DNA from: Candidatus Heimdallarchaeota archaeon
GTDB lineage: Archaea; Asgardarchaeota; Heimdallarchaeia; JABLTI01
Assembly: GCA_030667035.1 (NCBI GenBank)
Contig: DAOUWQ010000162.1
Span: 1 to 5,127 of the forward strand
Reading direction: 5' to 3'
DNA: 5,127 nt
Shown here: in pieces, positions 1-5,110 of the stretch
How positions within the stretch are numbered: the first letter of the stretch is position 1
How the letters are laid out: each line of letters begins with the position of its first letter
Position numbers and translations under genes: made by a program
Notes under the pieces: generated by a model
Database searches by the model: none
What the model was told of the DNA's origin: nothing
What the model saw: the letters and a program-made list of their open reading frames with translations, nothing else

Positions 1-479
1 GGGAAAGAAAAACTATCGAATCGCTAATTGCCTCACCATTATCTATTTGGGAGATTCTTGTTGGTAAATTAACAACAACAATGATACCCTCAATTTTGAT
101 CACTTATCTTTCAGGTATTATCTTCATGGTTATATCTGATATTGCACTATACAACTCTCTTAACCGATTACTTTTCCCAAATACTCTGGGTACAATTTTA
201 TTATTTGTATTCTCGCCCTTTCTTTCGTTAATTACTACACAATCAATGATTGTTGTGTCCACAAAAGCTACTGGAATGCGTGAAGCACAACAATTAGGTA
301 GTCTCATAATTATCCCCCTTTATTCGTTTATTATTGGAGAAACAGCTTTACTCATACTAGCTAATCCTTGGTGGACTATTGCAGGTGCTGCGTTATTGTT
401 AGTTTGTGCACTGATTCTTTTAGTTATTAATCTAAAGCTATTCGATAGAGAGTATATGATATCAACAACAAGAGGGTAA
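1..479 (+). CDS. ABC-2 type (NatB-like) transporter permease, 5'-truncated by the window edge
   Basis: Membrane subunit of an ABC exporter; only the last 158 residues are visible. The reading frame is open from base 3, well before the first ATG at 81, and begins ERKTIESLIASPLSIWEIL. This is the cytoplasmic coupling segment typical of ABC-2/NatB permeases (GE-x-ER-x-T-x-E-x-LL-x-x-P). The ATG at 81 is therefore internal and the true start lies upstream. About four hydrophobic spans follow (around TMIPSILITYLSGII, LGTILLFVFSPFLSLI, LGSLIIIPLYSFII and WWTIAGAALLLVCALIL), then a short basic/acidic tail. It aligns along its length with the next gene: TIESL(I/L)A, VSTKATGMREAQQ against ISSRSKGSREAMQ, and FDREYMIS against FNREKLLS. 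It ends 7 bp before the next start, so the two are surely cotranscribed. The ATPase subunit should lie further upstream. The substrate cannot be told; NatB homology (Na+ export) is only a family label. Confidence 0.88.
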   Translation, partial: ERKTIESLIASPLSIWEILVGKLTTTMIPSILITYLSGIIFMVISDIALYNSLNRLLFPNTLGTILLFVFSPFLSLITTQSMIVVSTKATGMREAQQLGSLIIIPLYSFIIGETALLILANPWWTIAGAALLLVCALILLVINLKLFDREYMISTTRG

Positions 480-486
480 AAGAAAG

Positions 487-1320
487 ATGGCAAAGCGCAC
501 TTCGAAGAAACTTAGAAAAGAAAAGATTTTCTTGATTTTCAAGAAAGAGTTTCAAGAGTTATTACGCAATAAAGAAATCCTCGCAACTATTGTTATTATG
601 CCAATAATTTTTGCTGTGCTTGTTCCAATTAGCATGGTTACTTTACAGTTTACTGATCAGGAAGATCTTGGTGAAGAAAATCAATTGTCTGATATATTCA
701 AGAATATAGCACCAAATTGGGATGAATTAAATGATTTACAAAGGATCTCTTTACTACAAGCTAATATGTACCTTGCATTTTTAATCATGATTCCAATGAC
801 TGTTCCAATGGCAACTTCGGGAGATAGTATTGCTGGTGAGAAAGAGAGACAAACTATCGAAAGTTTGCTTGCAGCTCCAATAAGTGAAACGGAACTATTT
901 CTTGGGAAAGCTCTTGCAGCTAGTTCTCTCTCAATAGCTATTTCCTGGGTCGCTGAAATTATCTACATTATTTTTACTGATGTGATTTTGTACGATATTA
1001 TGGGTGGAAAACTTGCTCTGCCTAATACATTTGCATTTTTGATGTTCTTTTTGTTAATGCCTACTCAAACATTGCTTTCAACATTAATAATGACTGCAAT
1101 TTCAAGTAGATCAAAAGGCTCAAGAGAAGCAATGCAAAAATGTTGTTTACTTGCAACACCTCTTATTCTATTTGTTTCAGCAATTGTTTTTATACCTTTA
1201 ATCATTCATCCATTGTTATGCTTAGTATCAGAAGGAATCTTAATAATGCTAACATTAGTTATTTTAAAAGCAGCTGTGAAAGGTTTCAATAGAGAAAAAT
1301 TACTCTCTGTTGGTAGTTAA
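487..1320 (+). CDS. ABC-2 type (NatB-like) transporter permease, complete
   Basis: Complete 277-residue permease, the probable heterodimer partner of the preceding paralog. The basic N-terminus and amphipathic FLIFKKEFQELLRNKE (about residues 15-30) are the usual elbow helix before TM1 (about 31-53). An acidic external loop follows (about 55-92, rich in D/E/N). TM2 (about 95-112) leads into the coupling motif GEKERQTIESLLAAPIS (117-133). Further membrane spans lie at about 143-168, 181-206, 221-240 and 242-264. Family role: the transmembrane half of an ABC exporter driven by a separate ATPase; the substrate is unknown. The ATG at 487 has GAGGG at 472-476, overlapping the end of the upstream gene, and the 7 bp gap suggests translational coupling. 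No terminator-like structure is seen after its stop, so the transcript may run into thyX. Confidence 0.92.
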   Translation: MAKRTSKKLRKEKIFLIFKKEFQELLRNKEILATIVIMPIIFAVLVPISMVTLQFTDQEDLGEENQLSDIFKNIAPNWDELNDLQRISLLQANMYLAFLIMIPMTVPMATSGDSIAGEKERQTIESLLAAPISETELFLGKALAASSLSIAISWVAEIIYIIFTDVILYDIMGGKLALPNTFAFLMFFLLMPTQTLLSTLIMTAISSRSKGSREAMQKCCLLATPLILFVSAIVFIPLIIHPLLCLVSEGILIMLTLVILKAAVKGFNREKLLSVGS

Positions 1321-1386
1321 ACATATTCAATAAATTTAAGAATAACGTTAGAAAATAAAACAAAAATAACTCCAGACAATATAGTT

Positions 1387-1394
1387 GAGATGAT
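1387..1394 (+). promoter_or_regulatory. Extended Shine-Dalgarno that sets the thyX start
   Basis: GAGATGAT matches 7 of 8 positions of GAGGTGAT, the complement of the conserved 16S 3' end. It lies 4 nt before the ATG at 1399 but overlaps the in-frame ATG at 1390, so it argues for 1399 as the real start. Confidence 0.6.
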
Positions 1395-1398
1395 AAAA

Positions 1399-2112
1399 AT
1401 GAAAGTTGAATTGCTCAGTGCAACAAATGAAAAATTAGCCGAAGTTGCCATTAAAATGTGTCGTGGTAAGAAAAAAGTTATTTTAAACGAACCAACAAAT
1501 GAGGATATAATCAAGCGCGTTATTGATTCGGGCCATGAATCAGTAGCAGAGCATGTTAATTTCACTTTTAGAATTTCAGGTGTGTCTCGAGTAACCAGTC
1601 ATCAGCTTGTACGACATCGGATGGCTTCTTTCTCACAAGAAAGTCAAAGATATTCTGATCCATTAGAAGTTGGTGAGAAAGACTGGGCTGTGATCCCTGA
1701 CTCCATTCTAGAGAACTCGAAAGCACGGAAAATTGCTGAAGATTTTCTGCAGCAATCAATAGATGCACGAAAACAACTTGATGAATTAGGAATTGAATTA
1801 GAAGATTCAAGATATCTATTACCAAATGCAACAAAAACAGCAGTAGTTATGTCTATGAATGCTCGATCACTTTGGAATTTCTTCAACTTTAGAATATGTA
1901 ATCGTGCTCAATGGGAAATTCGTAGGCTTGCACAAATGATCTTTTATTTAGTAAATGATGCTGCACCTGCTTTGTTTAATTGGTGGACACCAAGGTGTGA
2001 ACGAGGTTGTCCTGAGCAATGTGAAAACCCCATATCCTTAGAAATGGAAGAGGGTACAATAATAACCGGAAAAACAATTGAATACCTCCCTAAATCAAAA
2101 CGTAGCAAATAA
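1399..2112 (+). CDS. thyX: Flavin-dependent thymidylate synthase ThyX
   Basis: Makes dTMP from dUMP, using methylene-tetrahydrofolate as carbon donor and FAD/NAD(P)H as reductant; cytosolic, normally a homotetramer. The signature is complete: HESVAEHVNFTF (residues 46-57), the ThyX motif RHRMASFSQES at 72-82 (RHR-x7-S) followed by QRY, and the nucleotide/flavin block LPNATKTAVV...NARSL with AQWEIR at 170-175. At 237 residues it is the usual archaeal length. I start at 1399 (MKVELLSATNEKL), not at the in-frame ATG nine bases upstream, because MKVxLL is the typical archaeal ThyX start and the ribosome binding site overlaps the earlier ATG. The C-terminus carries CERGCPEQC (Cys200, 204, 208), a short Cys cluster that I recall from some archaeal ThyX proteins; its role is unknown. 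It follows permease 2 by 78 bp and faces the regulator tail-to-tail with 3 bp between the stops. Confidence 0.97.
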   Translation: MKVELLSATNEKLAEVAIKMCRGKKKVILNEPTNEDIIKRVIDSGHESVAEHVNFTFRISGVSRVTSHQLVRHRMASFSQESQRYSDPLEVGEKDWAVIPDSILENSKARKIAEDFLQQSIDARKQLDELGIELEDSRYLLPNATKTAVVMSMNARSLWNFFNFRICNRAQWEIRRLAQMIFYLVNDAAPALFNWWTPRCERGCPEQCENPISLEMEEGTIITGKTIEYLPKSKRSK

Positions 2113-2115
2113 AAT

Positions 2116-3789
2116 TTACATCTCAAAATCTTCATTATAAAATAACCATTCTCTACCAGTCCAACGATTAACAGGTAGTTTTCTAATTAATTTTACCACT
2201 TTAGGTCTTCCTAAAATAATTTGTATATTCACTGTTGATGGTAAAAAGAAGTTTATAAAATTCACAAATTGTAAAATATTTGAATACGGAAGTGATAATT
2301 GCATCATTATCCCATTGTATGTTCCTCTTACTTCTGAAAAGAAGACATCTGGTAAATAATTGCTTAAAATTTTCATTCTCTCTTTCAAAAATGGCTCAAT
2401 TTTACTCTTAATCTCTTCGATGAAAAGCGTCACTTCTTCTGAGCTATTTGGTAATTTCACAGAAACATCCTCAGTTAGTACTTGCTCTTCTTCGAGAAAT
2501 TGTAGACGTTTAACCACTTCATTCATATCCTTCTTTACTGCCTTTTGAAGGCCCCGTCGTGTGGAATTTCCAATTAAAACCTGATTAGCAATTTCTAAAT
2601 CTATTTGATCGATTTTGCTACACATTTTCGAAAATTGTGGGTACTTAACAATGATATTTTCCGGTTCTAAGCTTGTGCCTTTTCTCCTATCTTGTGGTAT
2701 TTCTCTCAGTAGATTATAATTAATTGCAGCAACGCTAATATTGAGATTTTGAACCTTTGATTTTGGGTCAAAGTATTTGAAAAAGTAACTTTTGAAGAGA
2801 TTATGAAGCTCGAATAATTGAAACTCAATTATTTGGTTAGTTTTCTTCACCCATTTGCAGTATTTTTCTAAATGAAGATAAAATTTTTCTGTTCTAGGTC
2901 CCACAAATTGCAAGAGAACAGTACAAGTTGTTAAACAATGGACTTTGTAAGAAAATAGATATGGATGCTTTGGTAAATTATTTTTCAGCGTTTCATATTG
3001 CGTTCGAGTGCAAGTGAATAACATATAATAATTCCCTAAACCAAGCCTCTGAATATTAACTTGCATTCTAGTATTCAGAATTTGCATATCTTGAAGTTTC
3101 TTTATTGTTTTACCAATTGTGCTTTTGCTTTTATCAGTATACTTTTCTAATTCATTAGGTTTCAAGGTTTGCTTTATCAGAGCTATTTTCATAAGATCTA
3201 CTGCGCTTTCATTTAAGCTAATAGATGCATCGCGAACTTTCGAAACAATTAAGGTAAACTCTTTCAAGTTTAATTCTATTTGAGAAAGCTTTTTTCTTTT
3301 ATCCCAAAGTTCTTTTTGTAAAAAGAATGTTTGATGCAAGCATAATCTAAATATTTCAATAATACCTTTAGAACCAACTGAAAATGCAAGTTTCTTATAA
3401 TCTGAAATTGTATGTAATTTTGGATCAATTACACTCTCCCATATTTCAGACCATTTTTCATATTTTTCATTAGTTTGTTGAATGCTGAAAGGAAATGTAT
3501 TCGCTAGTATTCTAACCCACCATGTGTTTCTTAGTTCTTTTGGAGCAATAAATAAGAAGGCTTCTCTCCAATAAATTGACTCTTCTAAATTTGGATTAGC
3601 AATGATTTGTTGGTTAATAAATAATGTTTCTCCTGAAAACCTGCTCCATCTATTCTCATGATTTAATTGATAAGCAACTCCAGGTTCAACTCTATTTGGT
3701 AAATATCGTGCTGTAGCACCCATTTTTTCTATAGCTTTGATCTTTTCAAAGAGTTTTTCCTCAAGTTGAGTTAAATCTTGTGCTGCCAT
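2116..3789 (-). CDS. Large duplicated winged-helix/Lrp-like (RAM/ACT-like) regulator with an N-terminal domain of unknown function
   Basis: I recognise the parts but not a named family. Residue numbers count from the TTG at 3807; subtract 6 for the preferred ATG. Residues 1-30 form a charged helix. Residues 31-190 are an unrecognised domain rich in aromatics (YLPNRVEPGVAY; NPNLEESIYWREAFLF; ELRNTWWVRIL). Residues 198-250 are a winged HTH (NESAVDLMKIALIKQTLKPN, then KSKSTIGKTIKKLQDMQIL). Residues 251-335 look like an Lrp/AsnC effector domain: NIQRLGLGNYYMLF, helix, two strands, helix, IIEFQLFEL. A second HTH lies at 398-448 (IDLEIANQVLIGNSTRRGLQ), followed by another alpha/beta domain at about 455-545 and a C-terminal tail with WTGREWLFYNEDF. 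A typical Lrp is only about 150 residues, so this is a doubled, extended version. It is probably a DNA-binding regulator; effector and targets are unknown. Start: GGAG at 3802-3805 is 12 nt before the ATG at 3789, and it sits inside the codons after the TTG at 3807, so I prefer the ATG (557 aa); the TTG form has 563. Confidence 0.82.
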   Translation of the reverse strand: MAAQDLTQLEEKLFEKIKAIEKMGATARYLPNRVEPGVAYQLNHENRWSRFSGETLFINQQIIANPNLEESIYWREAFLFIAPKELRNTWWVRILANTFPFSIQQTNEKYEKWSEIWESVIDPKLHTISDYKKLAFSVGSKGIIEIFRLCLHQTFFLQKELWDKRKKLSQIELNLKEFTLIVSKVRDASISLNESAVDLMKIALIKQTLKPNELEKYTDKSKSTIGKTIKKLQDMQILNTRMQVNIQRLGLGNYYMLFTCTRTQYETLKNNLPKHPYLFSYKVHCLTTCTVLLQFVGPRTEKFYLHLEKYCKWVKKTNQIIEFQLFELHNLFKSYFFKYFDPKSKVQNLNISVAAINYNLLREIPQDRRKGTSLEPENIIVKYPQFSKMCSKIDQIDLEIANQVLIGNSTRRGLQKAVKKDMNEVVKRLQFLEEEQVLTEDVSVKLPNSSEEVTLFIEEIKSKIEPFLKERMKILSNYLPDVFFSEVRGTYNGIMMQLSLPYSNILQFVNFINFFLPSTVNIQIILGRPKVVKLIRKLPVNRWTGREWLFYNEDFEM

Positions 3790-3801
3790 TTCTATTTTAA
3801 A

Positions 3802-3805
3802 CTCC
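3802..3805 (-). promoter_or_regulatory. Shine-Dalgarno favouring the ATG start of the minus-strand regulator
   Basis: GGAG on the minus strand lies 12 nt before the ATG at 3789. The same offset separates GAGGG from the ATG of permease 2. A start at the TTG at 3807 would put this site inside the coding region and leave no ribosome binding site upstream. Confidence 0.4.
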
Positions 3806-3820
3806 AATATGCTCTATTTT

Positions 3821-3832
3821 CTAAATTAAAAG
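3821..3832 (-). promoter_or_regulatory. Possible TATA-like box of the minus-strand regulator
   Basis: On the minus strand this reads CTTTTAATTTAG. It is centred about 26 bp before a transcription start near 3800, which would give a short leader containing the GGAG site. The match is loose in AT-rich DNA. A second candidate (TTATATTT, near 3880-3889) would give a leader of about 60 nt. Confidence 0.25.
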
Positions 3833-3838
3833 GCATTT

Positions 3839-3856
3839 TTCCGCAAAAAAACGGAA
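3839..3856. promoter_or_regulatory. Inverted repeat TTCCG-N8-CGGAA, candidate operator
   Basis: Perfect 5 bp arms (TTCCG at 3839-3843, CGGAA at 3852-3856) flank an A-rich 8 bp centre. Outside a T/T mismatch, two more pairs can form. It lies directly upstream of the TATA-like box of the regulator, about 50-67 bp from the preferred ATG, where an autoregulatory site would be expected. C and G are scarce around it, which makes the paired CCG/CGG stand out. An RNA hairpin in a longer leader is the alternative. Confidence 0.3.
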
Positions 3857-4049
3857 TAACAATTTTCTACCTTTCTACTGAAATATAATCACTATTGTTA
3901 TTATTAACATTTTTCTTAATTTAGAATAATAAAAAGTAAGGCGTTTACGCTCTTAAAATTTAAAAAGAAAGTCTGAAAATGGTTTTCTTTAGAATGAATC
4001 TATCATTCACAATTCTATTATTCTAGTGATTTGTATATTTAGTTCACAC

Positions 4050-4195
4050 ATCCTGGATTGGTTACATTTTCTGATCCTTGGAATCAACCGTCGAATCTCT
4101 CGGGAAAAGAACCGAAAAATAATATTAGGGGACAGTTAACTTGGTTGGTATCAATAATCCCTTGATATCAACCATAAACTAATTTTATTATCTTT
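4050..4195 (+). ncRNA. Candidate small noncoding RNA, family not recognised
   Basis: By hand count, 4045-4174 is 51/130 G+C (39%), against 28/130 (22%) in the next 130 bases and about the same in the 130 before. In AT-rich archaea such islands often mark RNA genes. A TATA-like TTGTATATTTAG at 4031-4042 is at roughly the right distance for a start near 4050-4065. Possible stems are 4052-4058 with 4074-4081 (interrupted), TCGG/CCGA at 4100-4103 and 4112-4115, and a strong terminal stem-loop at 4142-4174. A U-rich stretch (TTTTATTATCTTTT, 4184-4197) follows and could end transcription. No coding frame fits. I could not match it to tRNA, SRP RNA, RNase P or a clear C/D or H/ACA guide. Boundaries are estimates. 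Confidence 0.3.
4142..4174 (+). repeat. 13-pair stem-loop (inverted repeat) with a G-U pair on the plus strand
   Basis: TGGTTGGTATCAA (4142-4154) pairs with TTGATATCAACCA (4162-4174) around the loop TAATCCC. In plus-strand RNA all 13 positions pair, 12 Watson-Crick and one G-U (4148 with 4168). In minus-strand RNA that pair would be C-A, so the structure favours plus-strand RNA. A T-rich stretch follows 9 nt later. It could be the 3' stem of a small RNA or terminator-like; as DNA, each arm also contains the near-palindrome TTGRTATCAA. Confidence 0.6.
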
Positions 4196-4253
4196 TGAAT
4201 ATGATGAATCTACTTAGTTACTTTTGTTTACTTTTTAGAAGGTTTTACCTTAA

Positions 4254-4263
4254 TTTTTAAATA
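4254..4263 (+). promoter_or_regulatory. TATA-like box of the Cys-rich small gene
   Basis: TTTTTAAATA closely resembles the archaeal TATA box (TTTAWATA). It predicts a transcript start near 4282-4288, giving a leader of about 25 nt before the ATG at 4310. Confidence 0.4.
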
Positions 4264-4309
4264 AGAAGTGTTTTAGTCTGTTCTATCATCAGATAATTTA
4301 GTGATTATT

Positions 4310-4477
4310 ATGCCTTGTATACTATGTAATAAAGAAATCAATGAAGATCAAAAATCGCTAGAAGTGTATACTACAGACAATAAAACTATCGTAGTCCACC
4401 ATGAATGTTATGAAGAATATGTTAAAAGCATGGCTATGTGTGGCAGTGGTTGCTCAAGTTGCTCTGGATGCGGATAA
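4310..4477 (+). CDS. 55-residue cysteine-rich protein, probable zinc-binding treble-clef-like module with Cys/Gly tail
   Basis: I do not recognise a named family. The protein begins MPCILCNKEI and has Cys3-x2-Cys6, then 23 residues, then His30-x2-Cys33 (with an adjacent His31). That spacing matches LIM/treble-clef-like zinc sites. The tail CGSGCSSCSGCG has Cys44, 48, 51 and 54 (CxxxCxxCxxC) in a Gly/Ser background and could hold a second metal ion or an Fe-S cluster, or act as a metal-binding tail. There are seven Cys in 55 residues, no membrane span and no signal peptide. Reality as a gene is supported by the ordered Cys/His pattern, GTGAT at 4301-4305 four bases before the ATG (the same place as the GATGAT of thyX), a TATA-like box at 4254-4263 and a terminator-like hairpin downstream. 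It appears monocistronic. A modified-peptide (RiPP) precursor is an alternative, but no radical-SAM gene is in view. Confidence 0.72.
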   Translation: MPCILCNKEINEDQKSLEVYTTDNKTIVVHHECYEEYVKSMAMCGSGCSSCSGCG

Positions 4478-4480
4478 TAA

Positions 4481-4514
4481 TACTACCCAAAGTTCATTTT
4501 TGTGTTGGGGAGTA
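4481..4514 (+). repeat. Stem-loop just after the Cys-rich gene
   Basis: TACTACCCAA (4481-4490) pairs with TTGGGGAGTA (4505-4514) at 9 of 10 positions around a 14 nt loop. It starts 3 bases after the stop codon. The CCC/GGG core is striking in this AT-rich DNA. No U-tract follows, so it may be a stabilising or regulatory 3' structure rather than a terminator. Confidence 0.45.
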
Positions 4515-4532
4515 ATTAACCACATATATTCT

Positions 4533-4569
4533 AATACTCTATGAGTATTTCATTTTTTTATTTATTTTT
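4533..4569 (+). terminator. Probable intrinsic terminator of the Cys-rich gene
   Basis: AATACTC (4533-4539) and GAGTATT (4543-4549) form a perfect 7 bp stem with the 3 nt loop TAT. T-runs follow: seven T at 4553-4559 and five at 4565-4569. Archaeal RNA polymerase stops at U-runs even without a hairpin, so either element would suffice. Confidence 0.6.
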
Positions 4570-4633
4570 CTCTACTAGTAAATGATTTTGAGTTTAAACA
4601 TAAATTATTTGATAAATGGTAAAATGGAAAAGG

Positions 4634-4642
4634 TAATATACA
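4634..4642 (+). promoter_or_regulatory. Possible TATA-like box of the Roadblock gene
   Basis: GTAATATAC follows a purine-rich stretch (GGAAAAG) that could serve as a BRE. It predicts a start near 4660-4666 and a leader of about 60 nt. The match is modest. Confidence 0.3.
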
Positions 4643-4714
4643 TACATTCATTAAGAAAACTAAAGCTTTTGACAAGACGAGGAAAAAGTTTCAAAAAATC
4701 GTTAAAAATTTAAT

Positions 4715-4718
4715 GAGG
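4715..4718 (+). promoter_or_regulatory. Shine-Dalgarno supporting a TTG start
   Basis: GAGG lies 8 nt before the TTG at 4727. An in-frame TAA at 4703-4705 and no ATG or GTG between it and 4727 leave the TTG as the only sensible start. Confidence 0.65.
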
Positions 4719-4726
4719 AATACAAT

Positions 4727-5110
4727 TTGAGCCAATCAATCGACGTACGTTTTGAAAAAGAATGCAATGTTTTACATGCATTAAATCCTGGAGTAAAATC
4801 TGTTATTGTTATTGAAACTTCTGGACTTCTTGTGTTACATTGGTCTTCTCAAGACGTTGATACCGAGTTTACTAGTTCCTATGTGAGAGAATTTTTATCG
4901 CTCGTAAAAATGACAACTAATCATTATGAAATTGGTGAACCCATAGGAGTTATGTTAGAAGGAGATTCAGGTTTCTTCCTTGTTTTTAGATCAGCGACCA
5001 ATAATTCGATTGTAATTTTGATTAAAGAAGAGACTACCAGATCCACATTGAGATATCGTTTAATGAAGGATTTTGCTGTAAGAGTTGAAGACATTTTAGA
5101 TAGCTTCTAA
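4727..5110 (+). CDS. Roadblock/LC7 domain protein
   Basis: A 127-residue single-domain protein with the Roadblock/LC7 layout: helix 4-19, strand GVKSVIVIE (22-30), turn TSG, strand LLVLHW, helix 47-67, strand IGVMLE, strand GFFLVFRSA, strand SIVILIK and a C-terminal helix (103-125). Family knowledge: these proteins dimerise and act as regulators or platforms for small Ras-like GTPases (MglB in bacteria, dynein light chain LC7 and Ragulator subunits in eukaryotes), and they are abundant in Asgard archaea. It is cytosolic, with no signal peptide or membrane span. No GTPase gene is in the window; a partner may lie downstream. It starts at TTG behind a good GAGG site. A T-rich stretch after the stop, at the window edge, may begin a terminator. 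The fold call rests on the pattern of secondary structure and the Gly positions, since this family is poorly conserved in sequence. Confidence 0.75.
   Translation: MSQSIDVRFEKECNVLHALNPGVKSVIVIETSGLLVLHWSSQDVDTEFTSSYVREFLSLVKMTTNHYEIGEPIGVMLEGDSGFFLVFRSATNNSIVILIKEETTRSTLRYRLMKDFAVRVEDILDSF

Larger units (their letters stand above)
3808..4309. other. 502 bp intergenic region without a convincing gene, containing several structured elements
   Basis: This divergent region separates the minus-strand regulator from the Cys-rich gene. I found no open frame of credible length on the strands and frames I checked; the longest on the plus strand that I followed is a 15-codon chance frame at 3979. From left to right it holds a dyad near the regulator's promoter (3839-3856), an AT-rich group of hairpins (3922-4025), a GC-richer island ending in a long stem-loop (about 4045-4174), and a TATA-like box for the Cys-rich gene (4254-4263). 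I see no tRNA, CRISPR array, insertion sequence or recognised riboswitch. Confidence 0.6.

Noticed and set aside
104..307. Minus-strand open frame opposite the first permease
   Set aside because: The plus-strand frame has clear family motifs and membrane spans here; the minus frame is a shadow.
459..467. GATATCAAC near the end of the first permease resembles the 4142-4174 repeat
   Set aside because: It is a short match within coding sequence and is expected by chance.
1317..1886. Minus-strand open frames opposite thyX
   Set aside because: ThyX catalytic motifs occupy the plus strand throughout, and the antisense frames show no recognisable pattern.
2360..2548. Plus-strand 62-codon frame inside the regulator gene
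   Set aside because: It is a Ser/Thr-rich antisense translation of the regulator with no promoter or ribosome binding site.
4085..4104. AACCGTCGAATCTCTCGG resembles a tRNA T-arm
   Set aside because: The flanking bases do not form a 5 bp T-stem, and no D-arm, anticodon arm or acceptor stem can be fitted around it.
4201..4207. ATGATGA, a perfect C-box sequence for a C/D-box guide RNA
   Set aside because: No CUGA D box follows within a usable distance and no C'/D' pair is evident.
4582..4713. 43-codon plus-strand frame (MILSLNINYLING... ending KKSLKI), very basic at its end, stopping just before the ribosome binding site of the Roadblock gene
   Set aside because: It has no ribosome binding site at either possible ATG (4582 or 4624), and the TATA-like box of the next gene lies inside it. 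Its composition fits translated AT-rich intergenic DNA. A leader peptide cannot be excluded.
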